Part shown: positions 45,376 through 53,554 of the stretch, piece by piece | How positions within the stretch are numbered: the first letter of the stretch is position 1 | Layout of the letters: each line of letters begins with the position of its first letter | Origin: Mycolicibacterium vaccae NBRC 14118 = CIP 105934 | GTDB lineage: Bacteria > Actinomycetota > Actinomycetes > Mycobacteriales > Mycobacteriaceae | Assembly (NCBI RefSeq): GCF_001552715.1 | Contig: NZ_BCRS01000004.1 | Span: 1 to 64,000 of the forward strand | Length of the DNA: 64,000 nt | Direction of reading: 5' to 3' | Made by a program: the position numbers and the translations under genes | Notes under the pieces: generated by a model | What the model was told of the DNA's origin: nothing | The model's input: the letters and a program-made list of their open reading frames with translations, nothing else | The model's database searches: none

Positions 45376-45416
45376 GACAGGGCCCGGCCCCGAGCTGTCC
45401 GGGGCCGGGCCCTGTC
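45376..45416. terminator. 16-bp perfect terminator stem after glsB-type gene
   Basis: GACAGGGCCCGGCCCC (45376-45391) is exactly complementary to 45401-45416, with a 9-base loop, starting 11 bases after the stop codon. Confidence 0.8.
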
Positions 45417-45518
45417 GTCCCCGCCGTTCTGATTGAGCAACGCGTTGCTGGGAACCCCTGCACTGCATCGAGGGGATCGATGACGCACGTCCCGACTCAA
45501 AGGAATCAGGTCTCACCC

Positions 45519-46043
45519 ATGGCGGACATCATCGAGCTGATCTATGCCGACCACGACTGGCTGCGCCGCATGTTCTTCCGCCTGGACGACGCCACCACCC
45601 CGGAAGAGCTCGCCGCGATCTGGGACGTGCTCGGCAAGCGGCTCGACACCCATGCCGACGCGGAGGAGACGGTGTTCTATCCGGCGCTGCTCAAGCAGGG
45701 CGGCAAGGACGACCCCGGGAACCCCGAAGGTGATCCCGAGGACGAGACCGAAGACGCCATCACCGACCACAACGCCATTCGCGACGCGGTCCGCCGATCC
45801 CGGCAACACGAGCCCGGCACCGACGAATGGTTCGAGGCCGTGATCGCCGCACGCAAGGAGAACGGCGAGCACCTCGACGAGGAAGAGCGCGAAGCCATGC
45901 CCGACTTCATCAAGAGTGCGTCCCTGGAACTGCGGCACGAGCTGGGCATGCAGTGGCTGCGCTTCTATGCCGAACATCAGGCAGGCCAGGGCATCAGTGG
46001 GCGCGACAAAGACGCGGACGAGTACATCGCGCAGAACTCCTGA
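45519..46043 (+). CDS. hemerythrin domain-containing protein
   Basis: A 174-residue four-helix protein of the hemerythrin HHE family. Iron-binding pattern: YADHDWLRRMFF (His near 11), DTHADAEETVFYP (His and Glu near 46-50), TDHNAIRDAV (His near 82) and EHLDEEEREAMPDF (His, Glu near 118). This is a di-iron site for oxygen or nitric oxide sensing or handling. An in-frame ATG at 45480 with GAGGGG four bases upstream would add 13 residues. I prefer 45519 because the conserved MADIIELIYADH opens the domain, but both are possible. Confidence 0.88.
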   Translation: MADIIELIYADHDWLRRMFFRLDDATTPEELAAIWDVLGKRLDTHADAEETVFYPALLKQGGKDDPGNPEGDPEDETEDAITDHNAIRDAVRRSRQHEPGTDEWFEAVIAARKENGEHLDEEEREAMPDFIKSASLELRHELGMQWLRFYAEHQAGQGISGRDKDADEYIAQNS

Positions 46044-46145
46044 CGCTCGCTCGCCGCACGCTTGTCCCGCGGGCTGAGGCGTTTACCGCGGCGCGCGTCG
46101 TGGTAACCGACGCGTGTTGTGACCCACGCCACATGGGGGTAGGCC

Positions 46146-47876
46146 GTGTACCAGCAAGTTCTCGATCCCGTCGCCGGATCGCTCGCCTGGAGTGCTGCGG
46201 TGGCCGCCGTTCCACTGCTGCTGCTGTTCGTGCTGCTCGGTGCGCTGAAGATGACCGCCTGGAAGGCGGCGCTCATCTCGCTGGCCGTCAGCATCGCGGT
46301 CGCCGTCCTGATCTACGGGATGCCGGTCGGGCAGACGCTGCTGGCAGCCAGCGAGGGCGCCGCCTTCGGCTTCTTCCCGATCCTGTGGATCGTGATCAAC
46401 GCCATCTGGGTCTACCAGATGACCGTCGCGACAGGTCATTTCGACGTGCTGCGGCGATCTTTCAGTTCGGTCAGCGACGATCAGCGCATCCAGGCCATCA
46501 TCATCGCGTTCTCGTTCGGCGCGTTGATCGAGGCCCTCGCCGGGTTCGGCACACCCGTGGCGGTCACCTCGGTGATGCTGATGGCGCTGGGCTTCCGGCC
46601 GCTCAAGGCTGCCGTGCTGGCGCTCGTCGCCAACACCGCCCCGGTCGCCTTCGGCGCGATGGCCACCCCCATCATCACGCTCGGCAAGGTCACCGAACTG
46701 GACGTCGACACCCTCGGTGCGATGGTCGGCCGGCAGACACCGATCCTCGCGCTGCTGGTGCCGCTGGCGCTGGTGGCCATCGTCGACGGCCGCCGCGGCA
46801 TGCGCGCGACGTGGCCCGCGGCGGTGGTCTGCGGCGTGGTGTTCGCCGTCGCGCAGTTCGCCACGTCGAACTTCCTGTCGGTGCCGCTGGCCGACGTTGT
46901 CGCGTCGCTGCTGTCGGCGGCCGCAGTGGTCGCGCTGGTGCGGGTGTGGCACCCCGCCAACACCTATACCGAGCCCGTCGAACCCGCTCCGGTCGCCGTG
47001 CGTGCGGGAGGCGACGGTGGTCCCACCGAAACCGGCGGTGACACTCCCCGGGGTGGCCTACGCACCGTCGACGGGCCGCCGCCACGAGGAGGCGCCGGGG
47101 ACCACCCCACGCGAGACGAGCGGGTCGAGGACTCCCGCGCCGACGTCGTCAAGGCGTACGCCCCCTACGGAATCATCATCGGCGTCTTCGTGCTCTGCCA
47201 GATCCCGGCGGTCAAGAGCCTGCTGGAGAAGGCGACGTTCGCGGGAAACTGGCCGGGGCTCAACGTGGTCGACGCCGACGGCGATCCGTCGACGCTGACG
47301 AAGTTCACCCTGAACCTGCTGACCACCCCGGGCACCCAGATGCTGCTCGCCGGTGTGCTCACGATGGTCGCGTTGCGCCTGTCGGTGCCGCGGGCGGTCA
47401 AGGCCTACGGGGTGACGCTGCACCAACTGCGGTGGGCGATCGTCACCGTCATGACCGTCCTCGCGCTGGCCTTCGTGATGAACCTGTCCGGCCAGACGAT
47501 CACCCTGGGCACGTTCATGGCCGCCGCGGGTGGGGCCTTCGCGCTGCTGTCGCCGATCCTGGGCTGGCTCGGGGTGGCGGTCACCGGTTCCGACACCTCG
47601 GCCAACTCGTTGTTCGGTGCGCTGCAGGTGACGGCCGCGAACCAGGCCGGGCTGTCCGAGGTGCTGATGGCCGCGTCCAACAGTTCCGGCGGCGTGCTGG
47701 GCAAGATGATCTCGCCGCAGAACCTCGCCATCGCCGCCGCCGCGGTCGGCCTCGACGGGAAGGAGGGCGACATCTTCCGCCGGGTGGTCCTGTGGAGTCT
47801 CGGGTTCCTCGTCCTGCTCTGCGCATTGTCGGCGCTGCAGGCCTCGCCCGTGTTGTCGTGGATGGTGCCGGCATGA
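46146..47876 (+). CDS. L-lactate permease family transporter
   Basis: A 576-residue LctP/LldP-family membrane protein with about 13 hydrophobic helices. Family text: FGFFPILWIVINAIWVYQM near 75-93, FSFGALIEALAGFGTPVAVT, TAPVAFGAMATPI, and near the C-terminus TGSDTSANSLFGALQ and GGVLGKMISPQNLAIA. A hydrophilic Gly/Pro-rich loop (about 275-335) is longer than usual. It imports L-lactate, D-lactate or glycolate with protons. GTG 46146. Its TGA overlaps the ATG of the FAD-linked oxidase (ATGA), so they are coupled. Confidence 0.92.
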   Translation: MYQQVLDPVAGSLAWSAAVAAVPLLLLFVLLGALKMTAWKAALISLAVSIAVAVLIYGMPVGQTLLAASEGAAFGFFPILWIVINAIWVYQMTVATGHFDVLRRSFSSVSDDQRIQAIIIAFSFGALIEALAGFGTPVAVTSVMLMALGFRPLKAAVLALVANTAPVAFGAMATPIITLGKVTELDVDTLGAMVGRQTPILALLVPLALVAIVDGRRGMRATWPAAVVCGVVFAVAQFATSNFLSVPLADVVASLLSAAAVVALVRVWHPANTYTEPVEPAPVAVRAGGDGGPTETGGDTPRGGLRTVDGPPPRGGAGDHPTRDERVEDSRADVVKAYAPYGIIIGVFVLCQIPAVKSLLEKATFAGNWPGLNVVDADGDPSTLTKFTLNLLTTPGTQMLLAGVLTMVALRLSVPRAVKAYGVTLHQLRWAIVTVMTVLALAFVMNLSGQTITLGTFMAAAGGAFALLSPILGWLGVAVTGSDTSANSLFGALQVTAANQAGLSEVLMAASNSSGGVLGKMISPQNLAIAAAAVGLDGKEGDIFRRVVLWSLGFLVLLCALSALQASPVLSWMVPA

Positions 47877-49258
47877 GCACGGGGAGCATCGCAGTGGTGG
47901 ACGCGCTGAAGGATCTGATCGCCGAACTGCCCGACGGGGTGGTCGTCACCGATCCCGACATCGTGGCCTCCTACCGGCAGGACCGGGCGGCCGATCCGAG
48001 AGCCGGCACCGCGGCGGCCATCGTGCGGCCCACCCGCACCGAGGAGGTGCAGGCGGTGCTGCGCTGGGCGTCGGCGCACAAGGTCGCGGTGGTGCCGCGC
48101 GGCATGGGCACCGGATTATCCGGTGGCGCAACAGCTCTCGACGGCGGCATCGTGCTGTCGACGGAGAAGATGCGCGATATCACCGTGGATCCGGTGACCC
48201 GCACCGCCGTGGTGCAGCCCGGTCTGCTCAACGCCGAGGTGAAGAAAGCTGTCGCCGAGTACGGGCTCTGGTACCCGCCGGACCCGTCGTCGTTCGAGAT
48301 CTGCAGCATCGGCGGCAACATCGCCACCAACGCCGGCGGACTGTGCTGCGTGAAATACGGCGTCACCACCGACTACGTGCTGGGCCTGCAGGTCGTGCTC
48401 GCCGACGGCACCGCGGTACGACTGGGCGGGCCGCGCTTGAAAGATGTCGCAGGACTGTCGCTGACGAAATTGTTCGTCGGCAGCGAGGGCACCCTCGGCG
48501 TCGTCACCGAGGCGACGCTGCGGCTGCTGCCGCCCCAGCCGTCGCCGTGCACGGTGGTGGCGACGTTCGATTCGGTGCAGGCCGCGGCGGACGCCGTCGT
48601 GGCCATCACCGGCAAGATCCGGCCGTCGATGCTGGAGTTCATGGATTCGGTGGCCATCAACGCCGTCGAGGACAAACTGAAGATGGGGCTTGATCGCAAC
48701 GCCGCTGCGATCATGGTCGCCGCCTCCGACGACCGCGGCGCCGTAGGCGCGCAGGACGCCGAGTTCATGGCCCAGGTGTTCACCGAAGCCGCTGCGACAG
48801 AGGTGTTTACGACCAACGATCCAGAGGAAGGGGAGGCGTTCGTCGCCGCGCGCCGCTTCGCGATCCCCGCGGTCGAGGCCAAGGGTTCGCTGCTGCTCGA
48901 AGACGTCGGCGTGCCGGTGCCCAGACTCGCCGACCTGTGCGCGGGAATCGAGAAGATCGCCGCCGATCGCGACGTGCTGATCTCGGTGATCGCGCACGCC
49001 GGCGACGGCAACACCCACCCGCTGATCGTGTTCGACCCGGCCGACGCGGCGATGGAGCAGCGCGCTCAGCAGGCGTTCGGCGAGATCATGGACCTGGCCG
49101 TCGGCCTCGGGGGCACGATCACCGGCGAGCACGGCGTCGGGCGGCTGAAACGGCCGTGGCTGGCGGGCCAGATCGGGCCCGAGGCGATGGAACTCAACCA
49201 CCGGATCAAGCACGCGCTGGATCCCGACGCGATCCTCAATCCGGGGGCCGCGTTCTGA
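47873..49258 (+). CDS. FAD-binding oxidase (glycolate oxidase GlcD / D-lactate dehydrogenase type)
   Basis: A 461-residue VAO-fold flavoenzyme. The FAD-binding half includes VVPRGMGTGLSGGATAL near 73-89, GGNIATNAGGLCCVKYGVT near 147-165 and LFVGSEGTLGVVTEATLRL. The C-terminal cap ends in HAGDGNTHPLIV and GGTITGEHGVGRLKRPWL, the GlcD/DLD signature. It oxidises D-lactate or glycolate to pyruvate or glyoxylate. ATG 47873 overlaps the permease stop by four bases, giving a simple import-and-oxidise unit. No GlcE/GlcF partners follow, favouring a single-subunit enzyme. Confidence 0.93.
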   Translation: MSTGSIAVVDALKDLIAELPDGVVVTDPDIVASYRQDRAADPRAGTAAAIVRPTRTEEVQAVLRWASAHKVAVVPRGMGTGLSGGATALDGGIVLSTEKMRDITVDPVTRTAVVQPGLLNAEVKKAVAEYGLWYPPDPSSFEICSIGGNIATNAGGLCCVKYGVTTDYVLGLQVVLADGTAVRLGGPRLKDVAGLSLTKLFVGSEGTLGVVTEATLRLLPPQPSPCTVVATFDSVQAAADAVVAITGKIRPSMLEFMDSVAINAVEDKLKMGLDRNAAAIMVAASDDRGAVGAQDAEFMAQVFTEAAATEVFTTNDPEEGEAFVAARRFAIPAVEAKGSLLLEDVGVPVPRLADLCAGIEKIAADRDVLISVIAHAGDGNTHPLIVFDPADAAMEQRAQQAFGEIMDLAVGLGGTITGEHGVGRLKRPWLAGQIGPEAMELNHRIKHALDPDAILNPGAAF

Positions 49259-49279
49259 CGCACGCTGGCCGCGCGGGAC

Positions 49280-49498
49280 TTACGAGGGACGCCGCCCGAA
49301 CGCGAAGTAGGCGAGCGGGCCGACCGGCTGTACCACCGACAGCGTCCGCCACAGCGCCTTCGAGCCGCGCACCGTCGACGCCGGACGTCGCGCGAGGTCG
49401 ACCAGCATGGCGGTGGTTGCCACCACTTCGAGGACGCCCGCTATGGCGGTCACTTTCTGCTGCGTCGGGGACAGGTCACTCCATTTCCGCTTGGCCAT
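49280..49498 (-). CDS. small membrane protein (PLDc_N-like)
   Basis: A 72-residue protein with two hydrophobic helices (about 17-34 and 52-66) and the Trp/Asp/Arg pattern MAKRKWSDLS ... AYFAFGRRPS. This is reminiscent of actinobacterial PLD nuclease N-terminal-like small membrane proteins. Unknown function. ATG 49498 gives the conserved start; another ATG lies three codons upstream. Convergent with the lactate operon, 22 bp away. Confidence 0.72.
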   Translation of the reverse strand: MAKRKWSDLSPTQQKVTAIAGVLEVVATTAMLVDLARRPASTVRGSKALWRTLSVVQPVGPLAYFAFGRRPS

Positions 49499-49531
49499 GG
49501 ATGCCACCGTAGTCGGGCCCCAGCGATGCGA

Positions 49532-50758
49532 TCATCGGGGTCGGGCGGAACGGCGGAGATCGTCGGCCGAGAGCGACAGATCCGTTGCCGCGGTGCGTAG
49601 TTCGGTCTGTAGGAGCCGGACGAGGCCGAGCCGTTGCAGCAGCGGCACCGCGCACAGCTTGATGTTCCGGCGCAGAAGCCGGCCGCTGGTGCGTGCCAGT
49701 ACGGTGCCGTCGGTGCGCAACGCCAGGTCCTGGTTCCTCTGCACGTAGGAGTGCATGCGCTGCTGGTAGGCCGCGAACGCAGCCGCCGGCCGGTCGTGCG
49801 CGGCGAGTTCACCGGCCAGGACGTAGGCCCCGCTGATCGCGATGCTCGTACCTTGCCCGGACAGGAGTGCCGGTGCGTACGCGGCGTCGCCCACGAGCGC
49901 TACGTGACCGCTGTGCCAGCGTTCCATCCGGACCTGGCTGACGGTGTCGAAGTAGACGTCGTCGGCGGTCGGCAGGGTGTCGATGACTTCTTCTGTGCGC
50001 CAACGGTCGTCGGCGAACGCCCGATGCAGCGCGTCGCGAATCTGATTCTTGTCGCGGGTGTCGACGCTGCCCGGTTTCGGGTGGACGAAGGTCAGGAAGG
50101 CGCGGGCAGCGGCACCGTCGGCGGGTCGCTCGACCAGGACGGTGCGCCCAGGGTGCGAGTAGAGGAAACCGGTCCCCGGCTCGAACATGCCGGTCGGCAG
50201 GTCCCAGACCGCTGCGTAGGGACCGAGGTGGTGGAGGTGGCGACTCTCGTCGCCGAAGGTGAGTGCGCGGACGTTGGAGTGGATACCGTCGGCGCCGACC
50301 ACCACGTCGAATCTTCCGGGGTGACGTCGGCCGAAGGCGACGTCGACCCGGGCCTCGATGCGGGACAGCGTGGTGACCGTGTCGCCGAAGGCGTACTCCA
50401 CACGCCCGGAGGTGGCCTGGTGGAGGAGGTCACCGAGCGCACCTCGGGTGAGTTCGACGTCGCCGACAGCCGAGGAGCCGAGCAGAGTTCCGTAGTCGAG
50501 TGTGGTGAGCCGACGGCCGCCGGGGGCCAGCAGCTGCACGGGCACGTGGCGGTGGCGGCGCGCGGCCATCTCGTCGTACAGACCCATCCGGCGGATGACC
50601 TCGACTGCCGTGCCGCGGACGTCGATAGGGTAACCACTGGTGCGGAGTCGGCCGGAGCGTTCGACGACCGTGACGTCCCACCCGGCCTCGGACAGCCAGT
50701 AGGCGAGCACCGGTCCGGCGATGCTCGCGCCGGAGATGAGTGCGGTGCGGGTCGGCAT
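49532..50758 (-). CDS. FAD-dependent monooxygenase
   Basis: A 408-residue PHBH-type flavoprotein hydroxylase. FAD binding: LISGASIAGPVLAYWLSEAG near 7-26, where GASIAG replaces GxGxxG with Ala/Ser, as in the tetracycline-modifying TetX-like branch. Second flavin site: VALVGDAAYAPALLSGQGTSIAI near 285-307. Members hydroxylate aromatic compounds or antibiotics. ATG 50758 is preceded by GGAGG at six bases; the open frame upstream runs into antisense of tetR. Divergent from that tetR, with duplicated operator-like sequences between, so probably inducible by its substrate. Confidence 0.9.
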   Translation of the reverse strand: MPTRTALISGASIAGPVLAYWLSEAGWDVTVVERSGRLRTSGYPIDVRGTAVEVIRRMGLYDEMAARRHRHVPVQLLAPGGRRLTTLDYGTLLGSSAVGDVELTRGALGDLLHQATSGRVEYAFGDTVTTLSRIEARVDVAFGRRHPGRFDVVVGADGIHSNVRALTFGDESRHLHHLGPYAAVWDLPTGMFEPGTGFLYSHPGRTVLVERPADGAAARAFLTFVHPKPGSVDTRDKNQIRDALHRAFADDRWRTEEVIDTLPTADDVYFDTVSQVRMERWHSGHVALVGDAAYAPALLSGQGTSIAISGAYVLAGELAAHDRPAAAFAAYQQRMHSYVQRNQDLALRTDGTVLARTSGRLLRRNIKLCAVPLLQRLGLVRLLQTELRTAATDLSLSADDLRRSARPR

Positions 50759-50845
50759 GGCGAACCTCCAAATGCGTTCGGCGGCAGCAGCGTCCGCGAC
50801 TGTGCGACGAGTGTGCAGTGCGCGAGAGGACCCGGCCGAGAGCAG

Positions 50846-50907
50846 TAAGCTACACAACTGTCGCTTAAGGGAGACGGTAGACCGGCGCGATAAGCTACGC
50901 AAGTGTC
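50846..50907. promoter_or_regulatory. duplicated 17-bp operator, FAD monooxygenase/tetR
   Basis: TAAGCTACACAACTGTC (50846-50862) and TAAGCTACGCAAGTGTC (50891-50907) agree at 15 of 17 bases and lie 45 bp apart in direct orientation. The second covers the tetR start codon. Adjacent TAAGC...GCTTA arms (50846-50866) add symmetry to the first. Good candidates for binding by the divergent TetR protein. Confidence 0.55.
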
Positions 50908-51517
50908 TTCTCATCGCGGGCCCGGACTGCGCCGTCGCGGGGCCGCGCTGGAGGCGGCGATTCTCGATGCGGGGTGGGACCAGCTGATCGAGGCCGGCTA
51001 CGCGCGGTTCACCATCGAAGCGGTCGCCGCGAGGTCCGGTAGCGCCCGGTCGGTGCTGTATCGGCGCTGGCCGACGCGCACGGAACTGCTCGAAGCGGTC
51101 ATCCGCCACCGCGGCGCGGTCGACGCGATTGCGGTCCCCGACACCGGATCCCTGCGCGGTGACGTCGTGGCGGTGCTGACGGACTTCAACGAGCGACGAG
51201 CGGGGATCATCGCCGGCTTCGCCGCGCTGTTCGGCGCGTACTTCGACGAGGCCGGCGTGTCTCCGCAGCAACTCCGCGCACTGTTCATGAGCAACGGCCC
51301 GAGCGCGATGGAGACGATCGTCGAGCGCGCGGTCCGCCGCGGCGAGTTGCCGACCACGCCACCGGCTCGCGTCGTCGAGCTGCCGGCCGACCTGCTCAGA
51401 CATGAGTTGTTCATGACCATGGTCGCAGTGCCCCAGGCGACGATCGAAGAAATCGTCGACGAGGTTTTTCTGCCGCTGGCGACCCGCGGATCAGCCGGCC
51501 CTCCGCGCGCGTCCTGA
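50903..51517 (+). CDS. TetR family transcriptional regulator
   Basis: A 204-residue TetR repressor: basic N-terminus, then the helix-turn-helix FTIEAVAARSGSARSVLYRRW (in part, near 36-56), and a TetR_C-type ligand domain (IIAGFAALFGAYFDEAG near 100). GTG 50903. It is divergent from the FAD monooxygenase with paired 17-bp repeats in the gap, so it should repress that gene and itself until a small aromatic ligand binds. Confidence 0.9.
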   Translation: MSSHRGPGLRRRGAALEAAILDAGWDQLIEAGYARFTIEAVAARSGSARSVLYRRWPTRTELLEAVIRHRGAVDAIAVPDTGSLRGDVVAVLTDFNERRAGIIAGFAALFGAYFDEAGVSPQQLRALFMSNGPSAMETIVERAVRRGELPTTPPARVVELPADLLRHELFMTMVAVPQATIEEIVDEVFLPLATRGSAGPPRAS

Positions 51518-51537
51518 TTCGAGGGTGCAGCGGCACT

Positions 51538-51954
51538 TCAACTTTCACTTGGTTGCAGTCGCAGGAGAGCGGCCGGTGAGACGGTGTCGACAAACCTGCG
51601 GGCCGCGCCGGCCAGCCTCTCATCGGAGGTGGCCAGCGCGTCCCCCTGCAGCTGAGTCAGTGCGATGTATTCCGCCAGGTAGGTGTCAGGCCAGTTCAGC
51701 TCGGCAGCGATACGCCAGGCACGGTCCTGCAGCACCCGGTCGCCGAGGAGTCGGATCCGCAACCCGCGGATGCCGTCGAGAATCTGGCGGCCCCTCCGCT
51801 GGTCGAGCTCTCCCCGTTGCACCGATCCGTACACGAGAGCGAGCGCCTGCGACCGCAGCAGGGTGGGAGCCACCAGACTGTGCTCCGGGGGAATCGGCAC
51901 TGCTCCGGTGGCGAGGTCGATCGCCACCGGAGCATCGATGACGTAGACAGTCAT
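51538..51954 (-). CDS. PIN domain protein (VapC-like)
   Basis: A 138-residue PIN-fold protein. The conserved acidic positions are visible: Asp7 in VYVIDAPVAID, an acidic residue in NWPDTYLAEYIALTQL (near 104-115) and Asp in ATSDERLA near the end. These coordinate metal in ribonuclease toxins of VapBC systems. No antitoxin-like gene lies next to it: 60 bp upstream is an SDR on the same strand, and downstream a tetR stop. It may be an orphan toxin, a non-toxin PIN nuclease, or a relic. ATG 51954 has no strong ribosome-binding site. Confidence 0.75.
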   Translation of the reverse strand: MTVYVIDAPVAIDLATGAVPIPPEHSLVAPTLLRSQALALVYGSVQRGELDQRRGRQILDGIRGLRIRLLGDRVLQDRAWRIAAELNWPDTYLAEYIALTQLQGDALATSDERLAGAARRFVDTVSPAALLRLQPSES

Positions 51955-52014
51955 GCCAGTACGGTCGCACGAACTCAGGCGTCGTGCCACTGCCGAGTAG
52001 CACTGTCGGGCAGC

Positions 52015-52809
52015 CTATCCGGCTTGAACCTGCCCGCCGTCGACGACGAGATTGCTGGCGGTGATCCATGCAGCGCGGTCCGAGGCGAGGAAGGCCACCG
52101 CCTCGGCGATGTCGGCCCCTTCACCTTTGCGCCCGAGCGGGATCGGAGTGCCACCGGCCTCCGGGCTGTCAGCGCCGATGGCGTCGACAAGCGCCTCACG
52201 AATGGCATCGGCACCGGGGGAGGCGACGTTGCCGGGGGTCACGGTATTGACCCGCACGCCATGCGGTCCGGCTTCTCCGGCCAGACCGGTGGTGTAGGTG
52301 GTCAGGGCCGCTTTGGCGGCGGCGTAGTGCAACATCGACGCCGGCGGGCTCAGAATCACCGCCGAGGACACATTGACGATGGAGCCTCTACCGCGCGCGT
52401 ACATCGCGGGGAGCAGTGCGGCATTGAGCCTGACGGCGGCCAGGAAGTTGATCTGAAGATCCTTGACCCATTCGGCGTCCTCGATGTCGAGGACGCCACC
52501 GAAATGCGGCGTCGAGGCGCCGGCGTTGTTGACGACGATGTCGACGTCGCCGAGGATCTCCTGCGCCCGGCGGGCCAGTTGCTCGACGCCGTCGGGCGTG
52601 GCGACGTCGGCGACCACGTAGTCCACGCCCGGGGGCAGTGACTCCGGTTCCGAACGACCGGAGGTGACGACGCGGGCACCTCCTCGGACGAACCGGTCCA
52701 CAATGGCCGCGCCGATGCCCTTGCTGCCGCCGGTGATGACCGCTGTCTTGCCGGACAGGTCGAGGATGGGCGTGGTGGGCACTTCTGGTGCCACGACGGA
52801 GGTGGGCAT
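52015..52809 (-). CDS. short-chain dehydrogenase/reductase
   Basis: A 264-residue classical SDR: cofactor motif AVITGGSKGIGAAIV near 23-37, SGRSEPE after the second strand (NADP-like), NNAGAS near 93, catalytic Ser in VNVSSAVILS, and the Tyr-Lys pair in LHYAAAKAALTTY. The C-terminal NLVVDGGQ is typical. It oxidises or reduces an alcohol/ketone of unknown identity. ATG 52809 follows AAAGGAGA. Divergent from a tetR gene with a strong palindromic control region between; PIN gene downstream. Confidence 0.92.
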   Translation of the reverse strand: MPTSVVAPEVPTTPILDLSGKTAVITGGSKGIGAAIVDRFVRGGARVVTSGRSEPESLPPGVDYVVADVATPDGVEQLARRAQEILGDVDIVVNNAGASTPHFGGVLDIEDAEWVKDLQINFLAAVRLNAALLPAMYARGRGSIVNVSSAVILSPPASMLHYAAAKAALTTYTTGLAGEAGPHGVRVNTVTPGNVASPGADAIREALVDAIGADSPEAGGTPIPLGRKGEGADIAEAVAFLASDRAAWITASNLVVDGGQVQAG

Positions 52810-52868
52810 GAGGGATCTCCTTTGAGTGATCAAGCAACGGCGAGCGGTCCTCGCGCTCCGTTGTTGAC

Positions 52869-52919
52869 TGTACAGTACATAACTAGCGGCATCGCTGGCC
52901 TTGCGGGAGTTATGTACTG
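52869..52919. promoter_or_regulatory. inverted operator pair between SDR and tetR
   Basis: CAGTACATAACT (52873-52884) and AGTTATGTACTG (52908-52919) are perfect complements, 12 bp each. The left site also forms the 11-bp palindrome TGTACAGTACA (52869-52879). This fits two TetR dimers acting on both divergent promoters. Confidence 0.65.
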
Positions 52920-52947
52920 AAGTGTCGCGAATGGGTATCATGGCGGC

Positions 52948-53550
52948 ATGGCACGCCCCCGTAAGTTCGACGAAGCAGAGGTTGTCGAGGCCAGTCGCGA
53001 TCTGTTCTGGGATCAGGGATACGCCGCGACGAGCATCGACGACCTCAGCGCGGCCACCGGTCTGGGGCGCGGCAGCTTCTACAAAGCGTTCGGCGACAAG
53101 CACAGTATGTTCCTGCGCGGTCTGGAGTCGTACTGCACCGAGTCCGTTGACCGTCTCCGCGCCGAACTCCGTAACCCGGACATTTCTGCCTATGACCGTC
53201 TGGTCGGGCATGTGCGGGGGATTGCCGCGGTGACGGCGTCCGACACCGACCGTCGCGGCTGTCTGCTGGCCAAGAGCGCCGCCGAACTGTCCGCCACGGA
53301 CCCGGAGGTGGCCAAGCAGGTGAAGCGAACGTTGGATGTGTGGCTGCGCGAACTGACGTCTGTGATCATCGCCGCCCAAACCGACGGTGACATCCCGCCG
53401 GACACCGACGCCAAGGCGATGGCCAGCCTGCTGTTGGCCGTGCTGCGCGGGATCGAGGCGCTGCGCAAGGGTGGGGCATCGGCAGCGACGGTCAAGTCGG
53501 CTGCAGACCAGGCCATCGCGCTGCTCGCCGCTTCGCCGGCGACTGCCTGA
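52948..53550 (+). CDS. TetR family transcriptional regulator
   Basis: A 200-residue TetR repressor of the AcrR/TetR_C_16-like type. It begins MARPRKFDEAEVVEASRDLF, with the helix-turn-helix TSIDDLSAATGLGRGSFYKAF near 28-48. The ligand domain carries RGCLLAKSAAELS near 103, common in regulators of quinone or aldehyde stress genes. ATG 52948. Divergent from the SDR at 52015; the perfect inverted repeats between them are the expected operators. Confidence 0.93.
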   Translation: MARPRKFDEAEVVEASRDLFWDQGYAATSIDDLSAATGLGRGSFYKAFGDKHSMFLRGLESYCTESVDRLRAELRNPDISAYDRLVGHVRGIAAVTASDTDRRGCLLAKSAAELSATDPEVAKQVKRTLDVWLRELTSVIIAAQTDGDIPPDTDAKAMASLLLAVLRGIEALRKGGASAATVKSAADQAIALLAASPATA

Positions 53551-53554
53551 GTAC

